Positions 45,173 through 53,616 of a stretch of 64,000 bases of DNA are shown in pieces. The notes beneath the pieces were generated by a model, which saw only the letters and a list, made by a program, of their open reading frames with translations, was not told where the DNA came from and made no database searches. Where the stretch lies: NCBI GenBank assembly GCA_018436925.1, contig JAHDKI010000008.1, positions 1 to 64,000 of the forward strand. The letters are read 5' to 3'. This stretch comes from Syntrophaceae bacterium. Its GTDB lineage: Bacteria; Desulfobacterota; Syntrophia; Syntrophales; Smithellaceae. Position 1 is the stretch's first letter. Every line of letters starts with the position of its first letter. Position numbers and translations under genes: made by a program.

Positions 45173-46723
45173 TCAGGCGTTGTAGAGATCTTTGAGCTCT
45201 CGCTTTAAAATTTTGCCCGACGGATTTTTAGGCAATTTGTCCGTGATGAACACCTTCTTGGGGCATTTGAATCCGGCCAGCCGTTCCCTGCAATACGCGA
45301 TCACGGCCTTTTCGTCAAGGGTCGCGCCTTTTTTCGGAACGATAACCGCCGCCACGATTTCAATCCACTTCGGATCGGGCAGGCCGATCACCGCCAGTTC
45401 TTCAATTCCCGGATACTGATACAACACTTCTTCGACTTCACGCGAGGCCACATTTTCGCCGCCGGTTTTAATCATGTCTTTCTTGCGGTCCACCACATAG
45501 AGATAACCGTCGGCGTCGAAACGGCCCAGATCGCCGCTGTGGAACCATCCGAATTCAAAAGCCTCCGAGGTCTTTTCCGGATCGTTTAAGTATCCCGTCA
45601 TGACATGGCCGGAGCGATGCACGATTTCGCCCACCGTCCCCACCGGAACGAATTTGCCGTCGTCGTCCATCAGCCGGGTTTCCACATTGAGCACCGGCTT
45701 ACCGGCGGAGCCGGGTTTCAGAAGCTGATCTTCCGGTTTCAGAATCGTAGCCACCGGCCCCATTTCCGTCTGGCCGTAATAGTTCCAAAGCTTCAGGTTT
45801 CGGAAGGTCACGGCGAGCTGCTTGATGATTTCCACCGGCATGATGCTTGCGCCGTAGGCCGCTTTTTTAAGAGATCGATGGTTGTAGCCGGCGAATTCCG
45901 GATGATTCAGAATGCCGATCCACACGGTGGGCGGCGCAAACATGTGCGTGATCTGATACTTTTCAATGAGCTTGATCATTTCCAGAGGATCGGCCTTGTG
46001 CATGATGACGTTGGTCGCGCCGACGTAAAGATAAGGCATGAGGAAGCAGTGCAGCTGAGCGCAATGGAACAGGGGCAGAGCGTGCAGGCTCACATCGTCG
46101 GTCTCATACTGGCCGTCGAAGATGCAGCTGTGATACTGCGACATCAGCGCCCGGTGCGACAGCATCGCGCCTTTGGGTTTCGATTCGGTGCCGCTGGTAT
46201 AGGGAATCTGGACGATGTCTTCTGCGCCTACATCCACCTGGGGCTCGTCGTAATTCATCGCTTTCATGTCTTCGATCAGGTTGAAAAAGCCCGAGGGAAC
46301 CTGTGCGTCCGCCAGAGGAATGAACCCCCATTTTTCGACGGAAGGAAATTTGTTCATCTCTTTGGAGATCATCGGGTACAGACCGTCCTCGATGATAAAC
46401 AGGCGCGATCCGGAATGATTGATGACGTAAGCGATTTCGTCGGCGTTGAGCATGTAATTGATCGGAACCTGGATGGCTCCGATCTTGGCGAGCCCGATCA
46501 TGCTGATGGGATAGTAATGCGAGTTATAGGCATAAACAGCCACGCGGTCGCCTTTCCTGACCCCGTAGCGGGTCATGAGATTGGCAAAGCGGCGCGATTC
46601 CCTCTCGAGATCGTAAAAGGATAATTTGACATCGCGAAAGATGATGGCGGTCTTGTCGCCGTATTTCGTGGCGGCCCGGCGGGCCATATCCCCAATGGTG
46701 TCGCGATTGATAATGTTGCTCAT
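45173..46723 (-). CDS. AMP-forming fatty acid-CoA ligase
   Basis: A 516-residue acyl-adenylate synthetase. PYTSGTESKPKGAMLSH is the AMP/phosphate loop, WNYYGQTEMGP the acyl/adenine motif, SGDLGRFDADGYL and DRKKDMIKTGGENV the hinge. The C-terminal NPSGKILKREL carries the catalytic Lys. It activates an organic or fatty acid with ATP and CoA. Substrate not inferable from sequence. Second gene of the operon. Confidence 0.93.
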   Translation of the reverse strand: MSNIINRDTIGDMARRAATKYGDKTAIIFRDVKLSFYDLERESRRFANLMTRYGVRKGDRVAVYAYNSHYYPISMIGLAKIGAIQVPINYMLNADEIAYVINHSGSRLFIIEDGLYPMISKEMNKFPSVEKWGFIPLADAQVPSGFFNLIEDMKAMNYDEPQVDVGAEDIVQIPYTSGTESKPKGAMLSHRALMSQYHSCIFDGQYETDDVSLHALPLFHCAQLHCFLMPYLYVGATNVIMHKADPLEMIKLIEKYQITHMFAPPTVWIGILNHPEFAGYNHRSLKKAAYGASIMPVEIIKQLAVTFRNLKLWNYYGQTEMGPVATILKPEDQLLKPGSAGKPVLNVETRLMDDDGKFVPVGTVGEIVHRSGHVMTGYLNDPEKTSEAFEFGWFHSGDLGRFDADGYLYVVDRKKDMIKTGGENVASREVEEVLYQYPGIEELAVIGLPDPKWIEIVAAVIVPKKGATLDEKAVIAYCRERLAGFKCPKKVFITDKLPKNPSGKILKRELKDLYNA

Positions 46724-46759
46724 GATTGCACCTTTCTTTTTACGCTATGGGCCCGGCCT

Positions 46760-48412
46760 TTAAGAATTTGCTGCCAATCCGTATTTCTTTTCAAACATTT
46801 CCTTCAACTTGAATTTCTGAATTTTGCCGCTGGCGGTCATGGGATAGCTATCCACGAATTCCCAATATTTCGGAATTTTATGCCGGGCGATTTTGCCCTT
46901 GCAGAATTCGATGAATTCGTCGGCCGATGCCGACAAACCGTTTTTCAACTGCACGGCTGCAAGCACCTGTTCTCCGTATTTGGCGTCGGCGACGCCGAGG
47001 ACCTGGGCATTGGCGACTTTCGGATGTGTGTACAGAAATTCCTCGATTTCGCGCGGGTAGATATTCTCGCCGCCGCGGATGATCATATCCTTGATGCGTC
47101 CGGTTACCTTGAAATACCCGTTTTGATCCACTTCGCCCAGATCGCCCGTGTGCAGCCAGCCTTCGGCGTCGATGGCGGCCGTCGTGGCCTCCGGCATCTT
47201 GTAGTAACCTTTCATCACACAGGCGCTGCGCGTGACGATTTCCCCCTGCGTGTCCGGCGGCAGATCACGGCCCGTTTCAGGGTCGACAATTTTGCCTTCG
47301 ATGTCCGGCAGCAGGCGGCCCACGGTGGACACACGCAGCTCGACCGGATCGTCGCGCCGGGTCATCGTCATCACGGGAGAAGATTCCGTCTGGCCGAACG
47401 CGATGACGACTTCCGGACAGTGCATTTTTGTCCGGACGGCGTTCATCGCTTCAATGGGGCAGGGCGCGCCCGCCATGATGCCTGTGCGCAGCGAGGTCAG
47501 ATCATAGCGGTTGAAATCGGAAGCATTGAGGATGGAGATGAACATGGTGGGCACGCCGTTAATCGCGGTGCATTTTTCGGTTGTGATATATTGCAGCGCC
47601 AGGTCCGGATCGAAGAATTCCACCACGACCATGGCGGACCCGTGATAGACGCAATTGAGCGTGCTCATGACGCAGCCAAAGCAGTGAAAAAGCGGCACTT
47701 GAATGAGCAGAGAATCCTTTTCGGTCATTCCCATTACATCGCCGACCATGCGGGCATTGTTGACGATGTTGGCGTGAGTCAGCATGACGCCTTTGGGAAA
47801 GCCGGTTGTGCCGGAGGTATACTGCATATTGATGACATCGTCGCTGGTCAGCGACGCCATCCGGTCGTTGAGCTCCGTATCGGACACGGTCTTGCCCATT
47901 TCGATAAAATCGCGAAAAGAAAGCATGCCGGGCGTGCTTTCGCGGTTGCCGATATAGACGACATTTTTCATAAGCGGCATTCTGGCGGAGGCAAGCCCGC
48001 CGGGCCGGCAGGCCTCAAGTTCCGGCAGCACTTTGCGGACGGTTTCGTAGAAGCTGGTGTCGCGATAGCGTTCAATGAGAAACAGCGTGGTGGAATCGGA
48101 CTGTTTGAGGATGTATTCCAGTTCGTGCGATTGGTAATTGGTGTTGACCGTTACCAGGACGCCGCCCACCATGCCGAGGCCGAATTGCAGATAGATCCAC
48201 TCCGGGACGTTGGTCGTCCAGACGGAAACATGGTCGCCGCGCTTGACGCCCAGAGCCAGAAGACCTTTAGCGGCGGCGCGACACTGGTCGTAGAGTTGGC
48301 GGTAAGTGTAGCGGATCTGAAACTGAGGGGAAATGAGCGCCGGATGCTGGGGAAACCGTTGTGCGGTGTCCCGAATGACATCGCCGAGTGTTTTGCTGAC
48401 AAAACCGGTCAT
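46760..48412 (-). CDS. AMP-forming fatty acid-CoA ligase
   Basis: A 550-residue ligase. MQYTSGTTGFPKGVMLTH, FGQTESSPV, HTGDLGEVDQNGYF, GRIKDMIIRGGENIYP and the terminal SGKIQKFKLKEM match medium/long-chain acyl-CoA synthetases. First gene of the operon ligase-ligase-merR-ACD. About 110 nt separate the promoter from the ATG. Having two non-identical ligases together suggests two chain types or branched/aromatic substrates, which is inference. Confidence 0.94.
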   Translation of the reverse strand: MTGFVSKTLGDVIRDTAQRFPQHPALISPQFQIRYTYRQLYDQCRAAAKGLLALGVKRGDHVSVWTTNVPEWIYLQFGLGMVGGVLVTVNTNYQSHELEYILKQSDSTTLFLIERYRDTSFYETVRKVLPELEACRPGGLASARMPLMKNVVYIGNRESTPGMLSFRDFIEMGKTVSDTELNDRMASLTSDDVINMQYTSGTTGFPKGVMLTHANIVNNARMVGDVMGMTEKDSLLIQVPLFHCFGCVMSTLNCVYHGSAMVVVEFFDPDLALQYITTEKCTAINGVPTMFISILNASDFNRYDLTSLRTGIMAGAPCPIEAMNAVRTKMHCPEVVIAFGQTESSPVMTMTRRDDPVELRVSTVGRLLPDIEGKIVDPETGRDLPPDTQGEIVTRSACVMKGYYKMPEATTAAIDAEGWLHTGDLGEVDQNGYFKVTGRIKDMIIRGGENIYPREIEEFLYTHPKVANAQVLGVADAKYGEQVLAAVQLKNGLSASADEFIEFCKGKIARHKIPKYWEFVDSYPMTASGKIQKFKLKEMFEKKYGLAANS

Positions 48413-48513
48413 GGATGCACCTCGCCATATGTTGAAATCAAATCACGCGGGCCTGTCGTTTCCGAAAACGGTCAGGCCCGCGCAATCAGGTCTAACCGGA
48501 ACCGTCTCAAATG

Positions 48514-48531
48514 CCACTTAACGTAAACTGG
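48514..48531. promoter_or_regulatory. Palindromic operator candidate (MerR type)
   Basis: CCACTTAACGTAAACTGG is a gapped palindrome (CCA..TT.ACGT.AA..TGG), just downstream of the -10 box of the ligase operon. TTTACGTTAA-like half-sites are reported for LiuR-type MerR regulators. Confidence 0.45.
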
Positions 48532-48535
48532 GCTG

Positions 48536-48563
48536 AGTATAGCCGGATTTGCATTTCTGTCAA
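48536..48563 (-). promoter_or_regulatory. Sigma70 promoter of the acyl-CoA ligase operon
   Basis: Minus strand TTGACA (48558-48563), 16-bp spacer, TATACT (48536-48541), pointing at the 48412 start. Confidence 0.72.
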
Positions 48564-48684
48564 TACTTATTTTTATCGCTATCCGGATTTGTCGTTCTCT
48601 TGCTTATTTCAGCGGGCCGGGCATGGCCGTTTCCCGGGGGTTGGGTTGGGGGCTGACCAAGTTCAATGAGATCTCTCAAGATAA

Positions 48685-48727
48685 GCGGCGAAGCGTTGCC
48701 GGAGCATGAAGGGCGACGCTTCGCCGC
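48685..48727. other. Long hairpin after the outer-membrane protein gene
   Basis: GCGGCGAAGCGTTGCC (48685-48700) pairs with 48711-48727 over about 16 bp, including one wobble. It follows the stop of the minus-strand gene at 48739 but has no T-run, so it may be an RNA-stabilising 3' hairpin or a weak terminator. Confidence 0.45.
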
Positions 48728-48738
48728 AGGTGATCCGA

Positions 48739-49512
48739 TCAGAAGGCGATGGTTAGCCCGGCAAGCGCCGTCCAGTCATCTTCAGTTGACGTCAGGCCGT
48801 ATTTCACGCCGGCATCGAGTGTGATCCTTTCGGAAACGTCGTACGAGATCCCGCCCAGGGCAAACGCAGGATGCGTGTTGCTTGACGGATCGGGATTTCT
48901 TTCCGCGCCGACATTCGCCATCAGTTTCAGGCCGCTGATGATCTCCATCTCGGCGGCAATAGAGGCATGCCAGAGATCTTCCCGCTCGCTGAATGTATTT
49001 TCATTGCGGATGTAGCCTAAGTTTGCATGAATCGCGACGGGCTCGAATTCTTTAGTGCCGAGAAAAAACAGGCGGTAGCCGGTCCGTCCCGCGCCCAGCC
49101 CCTTATCTTCATTACCCGACGGGACGGATACGCCGGGTTTCAGCGCCAAAGACCACCCTTCCTTTTCAAAAAATCGCCATTTGACATCAAAAGCAATATC
49201 GGACAAGCCATCTTCGCGCTCAAGCAGCAAGCCGTTTTCTTTTACTTGATGCCATACATAAGGCACCCCCACGACAAAATCGATTGTGTCGGTCAGGCCG
49301 ACGGCAATGCTCGCGGCCGCCTCACCGCCTTGACTTTTAAAAGTCGTCCATTCATCTGCTTTATCCTTATCCCAGGACAGCGACAGGCCGAGTTCCACCT
49401 GGCCTGAACCTTTCCCTTGGGTGCCGGTGTCGTCCGTCACCAGCGGATGCCCCGCAAACGCCGTTTGTACCATCATCAAAAACCCCAGAACTGTTAAAAA
49501 CCATCGCTTCAT
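48739..49512 (-). CDS. Outer-membrane beta-barrel protein (phenol MetA-like family)
   Basis: A 257-residue protein with a signal peptide (TVLGFLMMVQTAFA, mature start GHPLVTDDTGTQGKG). It is followed by alternating amphipathic beta strands and ends in Phe (LTIAF), the outer-membrane insertion signal. The HPLVTDDTGTQG start resembles the MetA-pathway phenol-degradation transporter family. The function may be passive transport. It lies downstream of the feo genes but has its own RNA hairpin upstream, so it may not belong to that operon. Confidence 0.78.
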   Translation of the reverse strand: MKRWFLTVLGFLMMVQTAFAGHPLVTDDTGTQGKGSGQVELGLSLSWDKDKADEWTTFKSQGGEAAASIAVGLTDTIDFVVGVPYVWHQVKENGLLLEREDGLSDIAFDVKWRFFEKEGWSLALKPGVSVPSGNEDKGLGAGRTGYRLFFLGTKEFEPVAIHANLGYIRNENTFSEREDLWHASIAAEMEIISGLKLMANVGAERNPDPSSNTHPAFALGGISYDVSERITLDAGVKYGLTSTEDDWTALAGLTIAF

Positions 49513-49535
49513 TGATTCATCTCCTTTGATTTTTT

Positions 49536-49587
49536 CGCTAGGAACGGTTTTTAGTCCGGTGATAACAGGATGAAACCATTCCTAGCG
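49536..49587 (-). other. Leader hairpin before the beta-barrel gene
   Basis: Arms CGCTAGGAA and TTCCTAGCG, extended after one mismatch by GGTTT/AAACC, form a 14-bp stem with a ~22-base loop, 24 nt upstream of the ATG at 49512. There is no T-run on the coding strand. Possible attenuator or mRNA-stability element. Confidence 0.5.
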
Positions 49588-49594
49588 GATTGAT

Positions 49595-49756
49595 TTACTG
49601 AAGCCGGACGAGCCGGTCCTTATCTTTTTCACGATCGGCAACGCACGAGCACCTCCCGCAACCTGCGCAGACGCTTTTTTGTCTGATGCTGCGATACAAC
49701 AACCATCCCGCCGCCCCGACAATAACGATAATTAACAATACATCTATGACACCCAT
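49595..49756 (-). CDS. FeoB-associated Cys-rich small membrane protein
   Basis: A 53-residue protein. One N-terminal membrane helix (DVLLIIVIVGAAGWLLYRSI) is followed by VCAGCGRCSC, a cluster of four Cys, then a charged tail. This is the layout of the small Cys-rich proteins found next to FeoB, which may help iron delivery or redox at the transporter. It starts 72 bases after the feoB stop, with the heptamer repeat between them. Confidence 0.85.
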   Translation of the reverse strand: MGVIDVLLIIVIVGAAGWLLYRSIRQKSVCAGCGRCSCVADREKDKDRLVRLQ

Positions 49757-49769
49757 CGCACGCTCCCTT

Positions 49770-49829
49770 GTCCTTTAACCTTGAACCTTGAACCTTGAAC
49801 CTTGTCCCTTGAACCTTGTCCCTTGACCC
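49770..49829. repeat. Heptamer tandem repeat (CCTTGAA)
   Basis: About eight copies of CCTTGAA and its variant CCTTGTC lie end to end between feoB and the small Cys-rich gene. Copy number is likely variable by slippage. It sits between cotranscribed genes and may affect their relative expression. Confidence 0.8.
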
Positions 49830-52027
49830 TAAAGCCCTATCAATTTTCCGCCCTGGTAGATGACAAACGCCGCCGTCCAGGCCAGCGCCGACTGATAGGC
49901 AATGGCGATTCCCGCCCACTTCCAGGTGCCGAATTCATGCCGCATCGCGATGAGCACAATCACGCAGGGCATGTACAGAAGAACAAAAACCATGAACGCG
50001 TAGGCCGAAAGCGGCGTAAACGCCTGCGCGATCGTTGTCTTTAAATCCTCGGCGCCTTCCTCTTCTTCCGCGCTGATCGTTGCGATGCCGAAAGTTGAAA
50101 AGACGTTTGTTGCCGCCTCCCGAAGCGCGCCCGCAAACGACACGCCGATTTCCCGAAGATCTTCAACGAAACTCGGCGCGGCTTCTTCTTCCTCACCTTG
50201 TGCCTGCGGGGCATAAACCACAGCCATGGTCGAGACGACAATTTCCTTGGCAATCACGCCGGTGATCAGCGACGCCGAGGCCTCCCAGGTGCCGAATCCC
50301 AGCGGCGCGAAGATCGGCGCGCTGATTTGACCGATTTTGCCCAGGTAGGACTCCTGCTTGTTTTCCACACCCCAGGGGAGGTTGAGCAAAAACCACACAA
50401 GAATCGCAACGGCCAGAATGTAGGTTCCCGCCTTGATTAAAAAGTGCTTGCCTTTCTCCCAAGTGTGAATGAGCAGGTTCTTCAACGTGGGCATGCGATA
50501 GGGAGGCAGCTCCATGATGAACACCGGCGCTTCCCCTCGGAAGAGCGTTTTCTTGAAAATGAAACCCATTATCACTGCCATTCCAATACCGAACACATAC
50601 AGGGACCACAAAATGGTTCCGGCCTGCGAGGCGAAAAAAGCGCCGACAAACACGACATACACGGGCAGGCGCGCGCCGCAGGACATCAATGGAATTAAAA
50701 GCGCCGTGAGCGCCTTGTCCCGCGGATTTTCCAAGGTGCGGGTCGCATAGACGGCAGGCACGTTGCAGCCGAATCCCATCAGCAGGGGAATAAATGATTT
50801 CCCGTGCAGGCCGATGGCGTGCATCATTCGATCCATCACGAAGGCGGCCCTGGCCATGTAGCCGGACCCTTCCAGAAGGGTTATGAAAAACATCATCGCA
50901 AAAATAGGCGGCACAAACGCCAGCACGAATCCCACGCCGCCGATGACGCCCTCAACCACCAGAGAAACCAGCCAATCCGGCGCAGCGGCAAAGTCAAGCA
51001 GCCTCTGGGCCCAGCGCGACAGTGGTCCGGATGTCAGGCCGTCAAACCAGTCGGTAAAGGGACCGGCAATGTCGAAAGTCAATTTGAAGATCAGCCACAT
51101 GGCTGCAAGAAACACCGGAATGCCCAAATAGCGGTTGAGCACGACCGCGTCGATCCGCTCGGTCAGCTCCTTTTTTCGAATCTCCGGTTTTTTTAGCGCC
51201 TCTCGCGTCAGACCCGCCGCCAGGCCATAGCGCGTATCGGCCAGATGCGCTTCCAGGTCTTCGCCGTGAGCGGCCTTGAGGTGTTTTACGGCTTTCTCAA
51301 TAGGCAGAGCGTCGGCCTCGACGGCATACTCGCTCAGCACGCGCTCGTCGCGCTCCAGGACTTTCAGAGCGAACCAGCGAAGCGGCAAACGACCGGCCAG
51401 AACTTCCGGATGATCCTTTAAAGCGTCAGCAATAGGCGCGAGCGCCTGCTCAATATCTTCGCCATAGGAAACAAATCCGGGCGCATGCGCCCCAGGATCG
51501 ACGGCGAAGGAGACCGCCGTGGTCATCAGATGCTTAAGGCCTTCATTTTTCGTCGCAATTGTCGGAACCACGGCGCAGCCGAGAATCGATGCAATCTTGT
51601 CGGCATCGATGCGAAACCCCTTTTGCGCGGCTTCATCCGTCATGTTGAGCGCGATGACCAGCGGAATGCCCAACTCAAGCAGTTGCAACGTGAAGTAGAG
51701 ATTGCGCTCAAGGTTGGTCGCGTCCACGACGTTGACGATGACGTCCGGCTTTTCTTTCACCAGATAGTCCCGGGCGATCACTTCTTCCTGTGTATAGGGG
51801 CTCAGGCTGTATGTGCCCGGCAGATCGACCAGCGAAATGTCCCGCCCATCGTACTCAAGCGACGCGGTCTTTTTTTCCACCGTTACGCCCGGCCAGTTGC
51901 CGACATGCAGTCGCGATCCGGCAATTGCGTTGATCAGCGTCGATTTTCCCGCGTTGGGATTTCCGGCGACAGCGATGGTCAGCCCCTGTTTTTCCGGATT
52001 TTGTGAACTCTTTTGACTTGCCATCAC
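49829..52027 (-). CDS. feoB: Ferrous iron transport protein B
   Basis: A 732-residue inner-membrane Fe(II) transporter. The cytosolic G domain has GNPNAGKST, DLPGTYSL and NMTDEA. The membrane domain follows with the two Gate regions (GSGYMARAAFVMDR; GCNVPAVYATR). GTP hydrolysis gates iron uptake. The start overlaps no neighbour and is 2-3 bases after feoA. Fur-regulated through the box upstream of the operon. Confidence 0.97.
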   Translation of the reverse strand: MMASQKSSQNPEKQGLTIAVAGNPNAGKSTLINAIAGSRLHVGNWPGVTVEKKTASLEYDGRDISLVDLPGTYSLSPYTQEEVIARDYLVKEKPDVIVNVVDATNLERNLYFTLQLLELGIPLVIALNMTDEAAQKGFRIDADKIASILGCAVVPTIATKNEGLKHLMTTAVSFAVDPGAHAPGFVSYGEDIEQALAPIADALKDHPEVLAGRLPLRWFALKVLERDERVLSEYAVEADALPIEKAVKHLKAAHGEDLEAHLADTRYGLAAGLTREALKKPEIRKKELTERIDAVVLNRYLGIPVFLAAMWLIFKLTFDIAGPFTDWFDGLTSGPLSRWAQRLLDFAAAPDWLVSLVVEGVIGGVGFVLAFVPPIFAMMFFITLLEGSGYMARAAFVMDRMMHAIGLHGKSFIPLLMGFGCNVPAVYATRTLENPRDKALTALLIPLMSCGARLPVYVVFVGAFFASQAGTILWSLYVFGIGMAVIMGFIFKKTLFRGEAPVFIMELPPYRMPTLKNLLIHTWEKGKHFLIKAGTYILAVAILVWFLLNLPWGVENKQESYLGKIGQISAPIFAPLGFGTWEASASLITGVIAKEIVVSTMAVVYAPQAQGEEEEAAPSFVEDLREIGVSFAGALREAATNVFSTFGIATISAEEEEGAEDLKTTIAQAFTPLSAYAFMVFVLLYMPCVIVLIAMRHEFGTWKWAGIAIAYQSALAWTAAFVIYQGGKLIGL

Positions 52028-52029
52028 AC

Positions 52030-52254
52030 TTACTGGGCCTCCACTTCAATTGATTTGGCTTCACCCCGTCTTAGGGACAAAGCATAGCTTTTAATGCGAA
52101 CCTCGATCGGATCTCCCATCGGGGCGACTTTCTCGACGCGCACCCCAGTTCCCCCGACAACGCCCATGTCCATCAACCTGCGTTTGAGCGCGCCTTCTGC
52201 ATTGATCTTGACAATTTTTCCCGCCTCGCCGGGTTTCAAATCCGCCAGCGTCAT
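52030..52254 (-). CDS. feoA: Ferrous iron transport protein A
   Basis: A 74-residue SH3-like protein. LADLKPGEAGKIVKI, RRLMDMGVVGGTGVRVEKVAPMGDP and SLRRGEAKSIEV match FeoA, which binds FeoB and modulates its GTPase. The ATG overlaps the stop of the preceding feoA-like gene (ATGA, 52251-52254). Confidence 0.94.
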   Translation of the reverse strand: MTLADLKPGEAGKIVKINAEGALKRRLMDMGVVGGTGVRVEKVAPMGDPIEVRIKSYALSLRRGEAKSIEVEAQ

Positions 52255-52589
52255 GATTCATTCCTCCGTACGTAAATTTTCATTGCCGCGCCGCGTCCCA
52301 AAGCGATCCGGCATTCGTCCACCCGAATGACGATGGGTCCCGAGCCGCTGTTGGTGATCATTTGGACTCTTTTTCCCGGTCGCAGACCCATATTGATCAA
52401 ATGGCTCGATTCAGGATTGCCGTGTCCATGACAGTGGCACCTTTCACACCGTCCGCAACAACCGCCTTGACCCTGTCGATGGCCGTGACCGATTATTTGA
52501 TGGTGGGTGCGTGCAGAATGGACTTTCTGATCCCGATCGACAATCTCTCCCGCTTCTCCTTCACTTAATAATGCCAGTGGCGACATCAT
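52251..52589 (-). CDS. FeoA-like protein with His/Cys-rich insertion
   Basis: A 112-residue protein. The opening (LLSEGEAGEIV) and the end (LINMGLRPGKRV, GPIVIRVDECRIALGRGAA) form a FeoA SH3 domain. Between them is a ~30-residue insert with HH, HGH, CCGRCERCHCHGHG: five Cys and several His that look like a metal-binding loop. It is the first gene of the feo operon, with AAAGGAG before the ATG. An iron-sensing or storage role at the transporter is plausible but not shown. Confidence 0.85.
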   Translation of the reverse strand: MMSPLALLSEGEAGEIVDRDQKVHSARTHHQIIGHGHRQGQGGCCGRCERCHCHGHGNPESSHLINMGLRPGKRVQMITNSGSGPIVIRVDECRIALGRGAAMKIYVRRNES

Positions 52590-52619
52590 GAGATCTCCTT
52601 TCTCTTATTAATATGCAAA

Positions 52620-52634
52620 TGATAATCAATATCA
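52620..52634. promoter_or_regulatory. Fur box of the feo operon
   Basis: TGATAATCAATATCA is a 7-1-7 Fur-box palindrome (consensus TGATAATNATTATCA, one mismatch), about 30 nt upstream of the first feoA ATG. Confidence 0.8.
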
Positions 52635-52717
52635 ATATAGGTTCCAATAAAAACGGCTCTTGCGCCGGTCATTTTGTCTGGTGATGAAGTGTTATGTGCT
52701 AGGTGTTAGGTGGGTAC

Positions 52718-52740
52718 TTAAAACTTAAAACTTAACACCT
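52718..52740. repeat. Second heptamer tandem repeat (TTAAGTT on minus strand)
   Basis: Three tandem copies of ACTTAAA on the plus strand lie just after fur and before the feo Fur box, inside an AGGTGTTA/TAACACCT inverted repeat. Similar in period to the repeat at 49770-49829. Confidence 0.6.
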
Positions 52741-52744
52741 AAAA

Positions 52745-53182
52745 CTATTTACTCTTCTTCCTACAATTTCCACAATTTCCGTAAAGATACATCTTATGAT
52801 CCGTCAGCTCGAAACCGTATTGCTCTGCAATGCGCTTTTGCAACTCTTCAATTACCGTGTCGACCACTTCCACGGTTTTTCCGCAGCTCCGGCAGATGAG
52901 GTGATCGTGATGCGGATGGTTATAGTTATGCTCATATCGCAGCACGCCGTCGCCGAAATCCACTTCGCGCGCGAGCCCGGCTTCGGACAGTAATTTCAGA
53001 TTGCGATAAACGGTGGCCTGCCCGATGGACGGATCGCGTTTTTTGATGATATCGTAGAGCTGTTCGGCAGAGACGTGTTCCTCGCGCTTTAGAAACGTAT
53101 CTAGAATGAGTTCGCGCTGCGGCGTGTCCCGTAAATTGTGACGGCTTAAATATTTGCCGAATATGTCTCTTTCTTCCCGCAT
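52745..53182 (-). CDS. fur: Ferric uptake regulator Fur
   Basis: A 145-residue metal-dependent repressor. The winged-helix part contains TPQRELILDTFL and ATVYRNLKLLSEAGL. The His-rich regulatory site is YNHPHHDHLICRSCGK, and a second CxxC (CGNCRK) binds structural zinc. It faces the feo operon. Fur boxes lie on both sides, so feedback control is likely. Confidence 0.95.
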   Translation of the reverse strand: MREERDIFGKYLSRHNLRDTPQRELILDTFLKREEHVSAEQLYDIIKKRDPSIGQATVYRNLKLLSEAGLAREVDFGDGVLRYEHNYNHPHHDHLICRSCGKTVEVVDTVIEELQKRIAEQYGFELTDHKMYLYGNCGNCRKKSK

Positions 53183-53198
53183 GCCTCAAGCCCGTAAT

Positions 53199-53215
53199 TG
53201 ATTATCATTATCAAG
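53199..53215. promoter_or_regulatory. Fur box upstream of fur
   Basis: TTGATTATCATTATCAA reads on the minus strand as TTGATAATGATAATCAA, matching the GATAATGATAATC Fur hexamer array. It lies between the promoter and fur, so fur is probably autoregulated. Confidence 0.8.
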
Positions 53216-53223
53216 CGGGTCTT

Positions 53224-53253
53224 CTATACTCGATGTCTTTTGACCCTGTCAAG
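53224..53253 (-). promoter_or_regulatory. fur promoter
   Basis: Minus strand TTGACA (53248-53253), 18-bp spacer, TATAGA (53224-53229). The Fur box follows just downstream. Confidence 0.7.
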
Positions 53254-53616
53254 AACTATTTGTGATGATTTCATATGGCCATGAAACGGAATGGATTTGC
53301 TGGGATGAACTCGCAGGCTTGATCCGGAAAAGCATAGAAAGCAGCCTTGATGAAGATAAACAGGCCTTATGTTCCGGAATTCAAAGTAGTCGGAATGCGG
53401 TCAGCCGGCTTTCCGTATTCAAGCTCGGTGGATTAAGTCCCGGCGTCGTGATTCTTTACAATTTTACGTTTAAGGAAATTTAGGCATCCGGCAAAAACAT
53501 AAGCGACAGATTGTATTGTATCGATATTATTAACGAATGTAAGAACTGCTCTCCGAATATGGTCTTGTGGCCTTAATATTGCAAAAAATCGGGCCAAATC
53601 AAAAAAGGAGGACGCA

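Larger units (their letters stand above)
48413..48738. other. Intergenic control region of the acyl-CoA ligase operon
   Basis: No coding region. It contains the promoter and palindrome described separately, the direct repeat CCGGATTTG (48543 and about 48585), and a large hairpin at 48685-48727. Confidence 0.6.
53183..53616. other. Intergenic region between fur and the PEP-CTERM gene
   Basis: The minus-strand fur promoter and Fur box lie near its left end. A 73-residue open frame at 53262-53483 (plus) has no ribosome site and no recognisable family, so I do not call it a gene. Confidence 0.5.

Noticed and set aside
53262-53483. 73-residue plus-strand open frame before the PEP-CTERM gene
   Set aside because: No ribosome site, no family resemblance and it overlaps the fur promoter region.
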